A stretch of 9,127 nt of DNA from NCBI GenBank assembly GCA_025450495.1, contig JANWHI010000002.1, forward strand, positions 1 to 9,127. Direction: 5' to 3'. Under the pieces are notes generated by a model. That model had not been told where the DNA came from. It ran no database searches and saw only the letters and a program-made list of their open reading frames with translations. The translations under genes and the position numbers were made by a program. The stretch is from Candidatus Dormiibacter sp. (lineage in GTDB: Bacteria > Chloroflexota > Dormibacteria > UBA8260). This document shows positions 1-6,125 of the stretch, piece after piece. Within the stretch, counting starts at the first letter, position 1; every line of letters begins with the position of its first letter.

Positions 1-432
1 CGCGAGGCGATAGCCGCCGAACAGCGGTCGCGGGAGACCCTCGCCGCGGTGCAGCGGAAGGTCGACACAGACCGCAAGCAGCGGATCAACCATCTCCGGG
101 CAATGGCCAAGCTGACCTCGCCGCCTGACCCGCGCCCACCCGTCCAGCGACCCAACGGGTACACCATGCTCGGAGGCGACACCGCGCCCTTCACCCGCCA
201 CGAGTGCAAGCAGGGCACCTGGGGCCAGGTCCTCCTGGTAAACGGCGTCAACTACCTCTGCGAGCCCTGCGCGGCCAGGCATCAGATTCACTGCGACCAG
301 TGCGGGCGCCCCGATGACGTGATCACGAGGCACTTCAGCGATGGCGCGTGGGGGTGTGACGGACGCGCCGGCGACATCCAGCCGGTGCCAGGCGATCGGA
401 AGGCGCGGCTTCCGATCTACGTCGGCCGATGA
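1..432 (+). CDS. Small zinc-ribbon-like protein, 5' end outside the window (partial)
   Basis: Not recognised as a named family. The frame is open from the first base of the window. The residues before the first possible start (GTG at 49) are helical and charged like those after it, so the true start probably lies upstream. Counting from the GTG codon, two CxxC pairs sit at residues 71/74 and 82/85, with histidines at 78 and 81. This is the spacing of a four-cysteine zinc ribbon; further cysteines at 53 and 103 could also take part. The N-terminal third is rich in Arg, Lys and Gln and may be helical or nucleic-acid binding. The stop at 430-432 lies against the ribosome binding site of the next gene, so the two are probably co-transcribed. 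A small accessory protein of a phage, plasmid or integrative element is plausible given the broken genes that follow, but that is inference from context. Confidence 0.55.
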   Translation, partial: REAIAAEQRSRETLAAVQRKVDTDRKQRINHLRAMAKLTSPPDPRPPVQRPNGYTMLGGDTAPFTRHECKQGTWGQVLLVNGVNYLCEPCAARHQIHCDQCGRPDDVITRHFSDGAWGCDGRAGDIQPVPGDRKARLPIYVGR

Positions 433-445
433 GAGGAGACACCCT

Positions 446-849
446 GTGATGGCGTACAGCGGCACCAATTGGTACAGGGAGCGTCTCGCCGCTCAAGAAG
501 TCCGCACCGGCGTGCCCGGTACGCGGCAGCGGCAAGAGACAGTGCGAGCAGGGCTCAACGAGCAGCGCGGGCGCCGCGGGACCATGGAATACGCGTGCAC
601 GTTCCCACGCGGAATGACCCCCGCGGTCAGCCGGCCACGCTCTCTCCCGCCCGCGCGAAGGCCGTACGGCTGGGCCGCCTGCGCCAGCGCGCACGGGCGC
701 TCGGCCTGGCTCTCTCACCTGCCGATGAGCGCCCCCACCAGGCGTTGCGCGACCGGGCACGCTCGCTGTTCCGGGGGAGTGACGAGAGGATGCTGGCTCG
801 CGCTCGCCACCGACTTGCGATCCTGAAGAGGGCGACCAGGCGGGCATGA
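446..849 (+). pseudogene. Small hypothetical gene with an apparent frameshift near 618-622
   Basis: Not recognised. An AGGAG ribosome binding site at 434-438 stands 7 bases before a GTG at 446, with an in-frame ATG at 449. The first ~55 codons read like a natural protein (start MAYSGTNWYRERLAAQE). After that the same frame turns rich in Cys, Trp and His and ends at 826. From about 620 the frame one base back reads as a plausible Arg/Ala/Leu-rich helical protein with acidic residues, ending in TGA at 847-849. The switch coincides with a run of five C at 618-622. Loss of one C there would restore one protein of about 135 residues. Programmed -1 slippage on CCCCC is possible in principle but no downstream stimulator is evident. 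Alternatives are that the frame to 826 is real, or that a separate short gene starts at GTG 595. The final ATGA overlap (846-849) opens a 15-codon frame that is probably meaningless. Confidence 0.4.
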
Positions 850-899
850 CGGGGCGCGCCATCGTCTCCGTCCTCCGCCTTTTCGCCCCCTGACCGCTG

Positions 900-1014
900 A
901 TGGAGTTCGCGAACGTCTCCACGGCCCCGGTGCTCGTCGACCAGTCCGACGGCCAGACCTACCGGGTGGGTGATCGTCACCAACGGCGTGATCGGCCCGG
1001 TGCAGGTGAGTTGA
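900..1014 (+). pseudogene. Tiny hypothetical gene, frame broken near 968-970
   Basis: From ATG 900 the first 24 codons look coding (start MEFANVSTAPVLVDQSDGQ). They then run into an Arg/Gly-rich stretch typical of a wrong frame. From GTG 970, one base onward, the natural-looking sequence VIVTNGVIGPVQVS continues to a TGA at 1012-1014. Removing one G from the GGTGGGTG stretch at 966-972 would join the halves into a peptide of about 37 residues rich in beta-branched residues. No clear ribosome binding site precedes the ATG. The function is unknown. This is the second single-base break within 400 bases, so the area is either decaying or contains sequencing indels. Confidence 0.3.
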
Positions 1015-1015
1015 C

Positions 1016-1040
1016 GGCGGGCGGTCTACTCACTCCCGCC
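1016..1040 (+). terminator. GC-rich hairpin just after the small-gene cluster
   Basis: GGCGGG (1016-1021) and CCCGCC (1035-1040) can form a 6-bp stem with a 13-base loop, starting two bases after the TGA at 1012-1014. There is no U-run after it, so it is not a classic intrinsic terminator. Its position suggests a transcript end, but the call is weak. Confidence 0.2.
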
Positions 1041-1088
1041 TGCCCTCTGCTCACCTGGGGGGCACGCCGCGTCGCCCCGAACGCCTCT

Positions 1089-1115
1089 TTGACGGTTTAG
1101 GCCACCACGTATGGG
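1089..1115 (+). promoter_or_regulatory. Possible promoter upstream of the secreted-protein gene
   Basis: TTGACG at 1089-1094 matches five of six positions of a -35 box. The best -10 candidate is TATGGG at 1110-1115, a poor match at a short 15-base spacing. If used, it would give a leader of roughly 150 bases before the GTG at 1273. This is pattern matching only. Confidence 0.15.
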
Positions 1116-1202
1116 TTGGGCAGGGCCGGGACCCTAGTACACCTGGCTCATGTGGAAGGCACGCCGCTGCGCGCACCGTGCTGACAGGAAGGCGGGAGAA
1201 GC

Positions 1203-1221
1203 TCGTCGCGTTTCGCGACGA
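1203..1221. promoter_or_regulatory. Perfect 8-bp inverted repeat in the leader of the secreted-protein gene
   Basis: TCGTCGCG (1203-1210), a TTT loop, and CGCGACGA (1214-1221) form a perfect 8-bp stem, ending 51 bases before the GTG start at 1273. On the plus strand it is followed by AAAA rather than U residues, so it is not a terminator for that strand. It could be an operator or an mRNA leader hairpin. Confidence 0.35.
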
Positions 1222-1272
1222 AAAGGTGGCGTCGAGGACACCCTCGATTCCCGTGAACCTGGGGGTGACGAC

Positions 1273-2217
1273 GTGGTGCGAAGGGTCGGCATCGTTCTGG
1301 CGGCCACGACGGCGCTCCTCGCTGGGTTGGTGACCGCACCCGTGGCACTGGCGGGGACATGCCCGGGGCCCTGCCTGGCACTCACGGTCTCCAACGATCT
1401 GAACGCCCCGCCGCAGGCGTCGACCGTGGACTACATCCCTGGGTGGGCGGTGCTGCACGGCACCCGGAGTTGGTTCTTTTCAATGGAGGCCGCAAGCGCG
1501 CTGACGGCCACCAATGCCTCGATCAGTGTCCATACCGGCTACCCGAAATCGAATTTTCCGGGCGTGACCAGCTTCCCGGTCTCGAGGTCGACCACGGCGC
1601 TGAATCCTGGTCAGACGCTCTCGCTTGGCTTGAATTCGACGATCGGCGAGACCTTCAGCGCTGGGTTCAGCTCCTCGCGGGTGATGAGCCCAGGAGTCAT
1701 CCCGGCGGCCGGGGGCCACCAGACTGTCCAGGTCGCGTTCAAACGGACCACCGCCGTGGACTGCGCCGCCGGCGTGGCGTCATGCGGCTTCAACGGTAAC
1801 CTGGTGACGGGGCTGGCCGGAGCATCAGTGCAGACGGTGACCGCTCCGTCGAACCTGAACCAGTCAGAGATCTTCAGTTCCAATGTGACTGGCCCCGGCG
1901 CGGACTGGACCGTGAACAATCCCATCCTCGGCAAACTGTACGTCGTCACGGTCACGATCAAGCTTCCCGCGCGGGCACACTCGTACCAGTACAAGCCGTG
2001 GCTCGCCATTGACCTCAGTGGGGCTGGTCCGCACGGGTGCCAAGTCGATCCCTGTACGGCATTGGCGACCACCCAGGTCACGCTGGCGGATCCCTCACTC
2101 GACGGCGCCACGCCGGGCGCCGGCAGGATCACCTTTTCCGCCAAGCAGTTCTTTGAGTGGGACGAAGGCGGGCCGCCTCGGAATGTCCAAGTCCGATTCT
2201 CCGGGCTCATTCACTGA
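1273..2217 (+). CDS. Sec-exported hypothetical protein with paired cysteines
   Basis: Not recognised as a known family. The frame extends upstream, but the GTG at 1273 is preferred. It follows a strong GGGGGTGA ribosome binding site (1261-1268) at ideal spacing and begins directly with a signal peptide. That peptide has a double-Arg n-region (VVRRVG), a hydrophobic stretch of Ile, Val, Leu and Ala, and an Ala-Leu-Ala cleavage motif near residue 27. GTG 1276 is an alternative start. The mature protein of about 287 residues is rich in Thr, Ser, Val and Gly and is probably mostly beta-strand. Cysteines come in close pairs (CPGPC just after cleavage, then CAAGVASC and CQVDPC), suggesting three disulfides in an extracytoplasmic protein. 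No LPXTG motif, lipobox or C-terminal membrane anchor is visible, so release from the cell is likely. It ends 212 bases before tRNA-Ser(CGA), next to repeats suggestive of an integrated element, so it may be element cargo. Confidence 0.8.
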   Translation: MVRRVGIVLAATTALLAGLVTAPVALAGTCPGPCLALTVSNDLNAPPQASTVDYIPGWAVLHGTRSWFFSMEAASALTATNASISVHTGYPKSNFPGVTSFPVSRSTTALNPGQTLSLGLNSTIGETFSAGFSSSRVMSPGVIPAAGGHQTVQVAFKRTTAVDCAAGVASCGFNGNLVTGLAGASVQTVTAPSNLNQSEIFSSNVTGPGADWTVNNPILGKLYVVTVTIKLPARAHSYQYKPWLAIDLSGAGPHGCQVDPCTALATTQVTLADPSLDGATPGAGRITFSAKQFFEWDEGGPPRNVQVRFSGLIH

Positions 2218-2326
2218 CGAGAGCCGCGCCCATAGAAGCGGACCGGCCCTAACGAGGTGCGGTTGATGGTTCGGCCGTCCCAGGATGGCATCGAGGCGGA
2301 GGCATTGTCGACCGAGTGCGACCCCC

Positions 2327-2350
2327 ACTGGCACACAAACTGGCACACAA
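2327..2350. repeat. Two perfect tandem 12-base repeats beyond the 3' end of tRNA-Ser(CGA)
   Basis: ACTGGCACACAA occurs at 2327-2338 and again, without a gap or mismatch, at 2339-2350. The nearer copy ends 80 bases from the 3' end of the tRNA. Short tandem repeats at this distance from a tRNA attachment site resemble arm-type binding sites of tyrosine integrases. The repeats lie inside a plus-strand frame (about 2236-2403) that looks partly coding and reads HWHTNWHT across them. That frame has no start or recognisable domain, and the rest of 2218-2429 holds nothing else I can name. Confidence 0.75.
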
Positions 2351-2396
2351 CGCCCCGGAAACGCTTCCCGATAGGAGCCCTTGAGGTTGCCGGAAA

Positions 2397-2423
2397 ATGG
2401 TGAAAACCCTTGTGTAGCACCAT
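2397..2423 (-). terminator. Possible weak terminator downstream of tRNA-Ser(CGA)
   Basis: On the minus strand, 6 bases past the encoded CCA, ATGGTG (2423-2418) can pair with CACCAT (2402-2397). The loop is 15 bases and TTTT follows the second arm, partly overlapping it. The stem is short and the loop long, so this is a weak candidate for the end of the tRNA transcript. Confidence 0.25.
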
Positions 2424-2429
2424 ATCTGG

Positions 2430-2518
<89 letters not shown>

Positions 2519-2526
2519 GGTCGGCG

Positions 2527-2532
2527 AGTATA
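2527..2532 (-). promoter_or_regulatory. -10 box of the tRNA-Ser(CGA) promoter
   Basis: On the minus strand TATACT (one mismatch to TATAAT) ends 8 bases before the mature 5' end of the tRNA. No good -35 hexamer sits at 16-18 bases; a TTGAAA is present but only 9 bases upstream. A start about 7 bases after the box would leave almost no 5' leader. Confidence 0.5.
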
Positions 2533-2629
2533 GCGGCGGCGTTTCAAGGCACCCGATCAGCGCATTGAAGCGAGTGAGTGGGTCCACCCAGGCGCGCGGT
2601 CGCCGATGTCGTCGGCTATCTTGCCTCGG

Positions 2630-3529
2630 GTGATCGAGACCGAGGGGCTCACCAAGCGCTACGGGCAGCGTGACGCGGTGAGCAAACTGACCATCAGCAT
2701 CCCGCGTGGCGTGATCGCGGGGTTCGTCGGGCCCAATGGGTCGGGCAAGACCACCACCATCCGCATGCTGCTCGGCCTGGTGCGTCCCACCTCGGGGACC
2801 GCCCGCGTGATGGGCCACCCGATCACCCACCCGCGAGAGTACCTGCACCGCATCGGCGCTCTGATCGAGGGACCGGCGTTCTACCCGGGCCTCTCGGCAC
2901 GCGCCAACCTCCAGGTCCTCGCCACTCTTGGTGGCTTTCCGCATGCCCGCATTCCAGGGCTGCTCGAGCAGGTTGGCCTGGGCGATCGTGATCGCGACCG
3001 GGTCGGCGGCTACTCGCTCGGCATGAAGCAGCGCCTCGGCGTCGCGGCAGCGCTGCTCCCAGAGCCGGAGCTGCTCATCCTCGATGAGCCGGCCAACGGC
3101 CTGGATCCTCCCGGGATCCATGAGATGCGCGCATTGATGCGATCCCTGCGCGACGCTGGCGCCACCATCTTCGTCAGCAGCCACCTGCTCGGCGAGCTGG
3201 AGCAGGTGGCCGACTGGCTGGTCGTGCTCAAGGACGGCGCCGCGCTGTTCGCGGGGCCCGCTGCCGAGGTGATCGGGGCGCGCAGCGGTGGATTGACGGT
3301 GCGACCCGAGCGGGTCGATCAGCTGGAGATCGTCGAGCGCATCGCCCAGGCGAAGGGCTACGTGGTGACGCGCAGTGACGGCGCCGTGCACGTGGCCGCC
3401 CCGGCCGATTTCGCCGCGGCGCTCAACCGCAGCTGCATGGCAGCCGGCGTCACCCTCGTCGAGCTCCACTCCGTTCAGGCCACGTTGGAGGAGAGCTTCC
3501 TGACCATGATCGAGGGCGGGGCGTCGTGA
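2630..3529 (+). CDS. ABC exporter ATP-binding protein (BcrA/DrrA-like)
   Basis: Cytoplasmic ATPase of a drug, antibiotic or lipid exporter; it hydrolyses ATP to drive the permease encoded by the next gene. Numbering from GTG 2630: Walker A GPNGSGKTT at 34-42, signature YSLGMKQR at 127-134, Walker B LLILDEP at 147-153, D-loop NGLDP at 155-159 and switch His184. The Q-loop position carries Glu80 (LIEGPAFY) instead of Gln, a form familiar in bacitracin/lantibiotic-type ATPases. The C-terminal third, about 90 residues, is the regulatory extension usual in this subfamily. The start is uncertain. ATG 2606 adds eight residues, while GTG 2630 gives the family-typical opening IETEGLTKRYG; neither has a clear ribosome binding site. 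TATCTT at 2617-2622 lies 7 bases before the GTG, so a leaderless transcript is possible. The gene overlaps the permease by GTGA, implying translational coupling. The substrate cannot be told from the sequence. Confidence 0.93.
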   Translation: MIETEGLTKRYGQRDAVSKLTISIPRGVIAGFVGPNGSGKTTTIRMLLGLVRPTSGTARVMGHPITHPREYLHRIGALIEGPAFYPGLSARANLQVLATLGGFPHARIPGLLEQVGLGDRDRDRVGGYSLGMKQRLGVAAALLPEPELLILDEPANGLDPPGIHEMRALMRSLRDAGATIFVSSHLLGELEQVADWLVVLKDGAALFAGPAAEVIGARSGGLTVRPERVDQLEIVERIAQAKGYVVTRSDGAVHVAAPADFAAALNRSCMAAGVTLVELHSVQATLEESFLTMIEGGAS

Positions 3530-4305
3530 TTCGCGCCTTTGCATCCGAATGGATCAAGCTTCGCCGCCGCTCGATCCTGGTCGGCGGCCTGTCGATGACC
3601 GTCCTGGCCGGCGCGGGCGTCGCCTTCGGGATCATCAGGGTGGCCACGAGCCAGCGCCGCGATGCGGTTCTCGAGCTGCTGGTGCTGCGCTCGGGCGACG
3701 GCTTGGTGGCGGCGCTGATCCGGGTCAGCGACTTCATCGTGGTCATCCCGCTGGTGATCGTCGCCGCCGCGGTTGCCGGGGAGTTCGCCCAGGGAACGAT
3801 GCGCAACCTGCTGGTGCGCGAACCCGGTCGAATCCGACTGCTGCTCGGCAAATTCGCGGCTCTGCTCGTGTACTGCCTGATCGCCTCGACGGTGGCCTTT
3901 GGGGTGGGCGCGCTCATCGCGTTCCAGGTGGCGCCGCACGAGGGGATCAACACCGCTCCGTGGACCACGCCCGACGCGCTGCACAACCTGTTGTCGCTGT
4001 GGGGAAACCTGCTCCTGTCGACCACCGCATGGTGCGTGCTCGGCCTGCTCGGAGCCACCGTCTTCCGCTCCCCAGCGGCCGCGGTCGGTGTGTCGCTGGT
4101 GTTCCTCCTGGTGGTCGAGAACCTGGTCATCGCCATCTGGACGGAGGCACCGCAGTGGCTGTTCGTGACGCTGAACCAGGCGATCATCGCCGGCGGGAAC
4201 ACGAATTCAGACTACGGCCGCGCGGTGGGCTTGATCGGCCTGTACTGCGCGTGCGCGGTCGTGGTCGCAGCGGTGGTGTTCCGCCGCAGGGACGTCTCCG
4301 CCTGA
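3526..4305 (+). CDS. ABC-2 type exporter permease
   Basis: Membrane subunit partnering the ATPase whose stop codon it overlaps (GTGA, 3526-3529). The 259 residues open with a short Arg/Lys-rich cytoplasmic N-terminus (SEWIKLRRR), followed by about six hydrophobic segments near residues 17-40, 68-86, 105-130, 158-178, 184-205 and 233-251. The tail is basic (FRRRD). The motif EFAQGTMRN at 86-94 after the second segment is the conserved ExxxGT feature of ABC-2 permeases. Length and topology fit half-size permeases that dimerise with two ATPase copies. No separate third subunit or regulator is adjacent. The gene ends 10 bases before the stop codon of the convergent phosphoesterase gene, leaving no room for a dedicated terminator, so transcripts from the two sides may overlap. 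Confidence 0.9.
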   Translation: MIRAFASEWIKLRRRSILVGGLSMTVLAGAGVAFGIIRVATSQRRDAVLELLVLRSGDGLVAALIRVSDFIVVIPLVIVAAAVAGEFAQGTMRNLLVREPGRIRLLLGKFAALLVYCLIASTVAFGVGALIAFQVAPHEGINTAPWTTPDALHNLLSLWGNLLLSTTAWCVLGLLGATVFRSPAAAVGVSLVFLLVVENLVIAIWTEAPQWLFVTLNQAIIAGGNTNSDYGRAVGLIGLYCACAVVVAAVVFRRRDVSA

Positions 4306-4315
4306 TCGCGACGTG

Positions 4316-6115
4316 TCAGGCCCGGAGGTGCTCGCCGCGGCGGCGCAGGAACGCTGCGGTCGCCAATGCCAGCCCACCGAGCACGGGCAGCGCCCACGGT
4401 CCGGTGAGCCCGCTGTGCGCCGTGGTGGCCGGAGCACACTGGCCGTCCAGGCCGCTGGGCCGTCGCACCGGGCCGGGCGACGGTTCCTGCGCCGGCATCT
4501 GGGCGGTCGCCGGCACCGGGTAGCCCGAGGAGAAGCTGGCGCTGATCAGAGTCCCGGTCGGCGCCGGGCATTCGCTGAGCACGCGGGGGTCGGCGCGGTT
4601 GGTGATCGGGAGCGTGGGTGCCGACGTGTTCGGCGCGGCGGCGAAGTTGAAGGAACTGGTCATGTCGCCGGTGTTTGCTTCGCGCCACTGGCTCAGGCCG
4701 GGCGTGTTGGTGGCAGCGTGGCGGCGGGGCACGCGCACCTTGAAGACAGCCTCGACGAAGCGGAGAAGTGAGGTGTGGTCGAATGAGTCGCTGCACACCA
4801 ACGGGCCGCCGCCGGGGTTGGCGTTGCGACTGAACGGCGAGATCACCAGCGCAGGAACACGGAAGCCGAGCCCCACCGGCTGGTTGAGGAACCCCGCACC
4901 CTCGGCCAACGCAGTGGGGCCGAGCTTGGCGACGTTGAAGAATTCACCCGGGTGCTGGGCAGCGCCGCCCGACGGGACGGGTGGCGGCACGTGGTCGAAG
5001 AAGCCGCCGTTCTCGTCGTAGGTGATGAACAGCGCGGTGCCCGGCCATTGTGGGGAGTTGAGCAGGGAGAGGACCACCTTCTGCGCGTCGTCCTGTCCCC
5101 ACTCAACCGGTGCAGGCGCGTGCTCGGTATCCACGAGGCTGCCCAGCACCCACGACACCTGTGGCAGCCTCCCGGTCAGCGCATCGGCCGCGAAGTCCGC
5201 CGGGAACGCGTTGGAGCCGAAGGCGTTGGCGCTCAGCGCCGGGTCGCCCCCGACGGGACGGTATTGCGGGAAGTAGCGGAGCACGTTGTCACCGAGGTGC
5301 GCGTCGGGCGTGCCGTACACCTTCCAGGTGATTCCCGCCGCGGTGAGCAGCTCCGGGTACGGCTTCCAGCGGTGGCCGGTGCCGAGATCCGCGCCGGGTG
5401 TCTGAATGCTCGTGCTCGTCTTGGTGTCGAGGAACTGGCCACCGCCATCCCAGCAATCGGGGTCGGCCGTGCCAGTCATCGAGTAGAGGCGGTTGATGTC
5501 GGTGCCGCCGATGACCGAGCAGTGGTAGTTGTCGCAGATGGTGAAGTTGTCGGCCAGCGCCCAGTAGAGGTCGACGTCGCCGGAGTGGTCGCGTGCCGGC
5601 GAGCCCTGGTAGTAACCCATGGTGATGGCGGCGAACTTGCCGTTGCCGCCGGGGTTGCTGGCCAGGTGGCGGGTGACCCAGTTGTTCATCCTGCCGCCAT
5701 TCCACATGGCGTGCTGGTCCGCCCACTGGTGGCCGATGTCGTTGGTGCACTCACCCTGGCTGGTGGACGGCTCGGTGGTGTTGATGTGGAAGGGGAGGAG
5801 CGGGTCAGGAACGCCGGGGATGGCGCCTGCGGGATAGGCCTGCTTGAAGATCGTGGTTCCGTCGTCCGCGGCGCTCAGGCGCACGGTGCGGTCGTCGAAG
5901 CCGCGCACCCCCTTGTAGCGGCCAAAGTAGTGGTCGAAGGAGCGGTTCTCCTGGATGAAGATGACGATGTTCTTGACGTCGCTGAGGCTGCCGCAGGTTG
6001 GCTGCGTGGCCGCGATTGCCCTGAGCAGCTCCGGCGAGACGCCGCCAAGCGCCAGCGCGCCGCCGGTGGCGGCGCCGGCCTTGAGGATGTCGCGACGGCT
6101 TGGTCGGATCGACAT
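4316..6115 (-). CDS. Tat-exported phosphoesterase, phospholipase C / acid phosphatase family
   Basis: Predicted to cleave phosphodiester or phosphomonoester bonds, for example in phospholipids, outside the cytoplasmic membrane. Numbering from ATG 6115, a twin-arginine signal (SRRDILKAG, arginines 7-8) precedes a hydrophobic Ala/Gly/Leu stretch. Family hallmarks follow: QENRSFDHYFG around 55-65, GGTDINR near 203-209, YDENGGFFDH around 366-375, and a late FDHTSLLRF. About 599 residues is a usual length. The last ~30 residues form a hydrophobic segment followed by RRRG and more basic residues, suggesting a C-terminal membrane anchor not found in all members. ATG 6115 is preferred over ATG 6121. 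The upstream gene's stop lies in TGAGG, which also serves as ribosome binding site 8 bases before ATG 6115 but only 2 before ATG 6121. The gene is second in a two-gene unit with the exported alpha/beta-hydrolase. Exact substrate is unknown. Confidence 0.93.
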   Translation of the reverse strand: MSIRPSRRDILKAGAATGGALALGGVSPELLRAIAATQPTCGSLSDVKNIVIFIQENRSFDHYFGRYKGVRGFDDRTVRLSAADDGTTIFKQAYPAGAIPGVPDPLLPFHINTTEPSTSQGECTNDIGHQWADQHAMWNGGRMNNWVTRHLASNPGGNGKFAAITMGYYQGSPARDHSGDVDLYWALADNFTICDNYHCSVIGGTDINRLYSMTGTADPDCWDGGGQFLDTKTSTSIQTPGADLGTGHRWKPYPELLTAAGITWKVYGTPDAHLGDNVLRYFPQYRPVGGDPALSANAFGSNAFPADFAADALTGRLPQVSWVLGSLVDTEHAPAPVEWGQDDAQKVVLSLLNSPQWPGTALFITYDENGGFFDHVPPPVPSGGAAQHPGEFFNVAKLGPTALAEGAGFLNQPVGLGFRVPALVISPFSRNANPGGGPLVCSDSFDHTSLLRFVEAVFKVRVPRRHAATNTPGLSQWREANTGDMTSSFNFAAAPNTSAPTLPITNRADPRVLSECPAPTGTLISASFSSGYPVPATAQMPAQEPSPGPVRRPSGLDGQCAPATTAHSGLTGPWALPVLGGLALATAAFLRRRGEHLRA

Positions 6116-6125
6116 TGTCATGGCC

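Noticed and set aside
142..158. Extra copy of GACCCAACG matching the repeat beyond tRNA-Ser(GGA)
   Set aside because: A single 9-base match inside a coding frame far from the tRNA; likely chance.
618..622. Programmed -1 ribosomal frameshift site
   Set aside because: A C-run alone is weak evidence. No downstream hairpin or pseudoknot was evident, and a neighbouring gene is also broken, which favours decay or sequencing error.
2327..2350. CRISPR array
   Set aside because: Only two adjacent 12-base copies without spacers; nothing else in the window resembles repeat-spacer units or Cas proteins.
2236..2403. Plus-strand frame ending near tRNA-Ser(CGA), possibly an integrase C-terminus
   Set aside because: The frame is short, has no start and no catalytic tyrosine or HxxR motif. 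The part over the tandem repeat reads HWHTNWHT simply because of the repeat.
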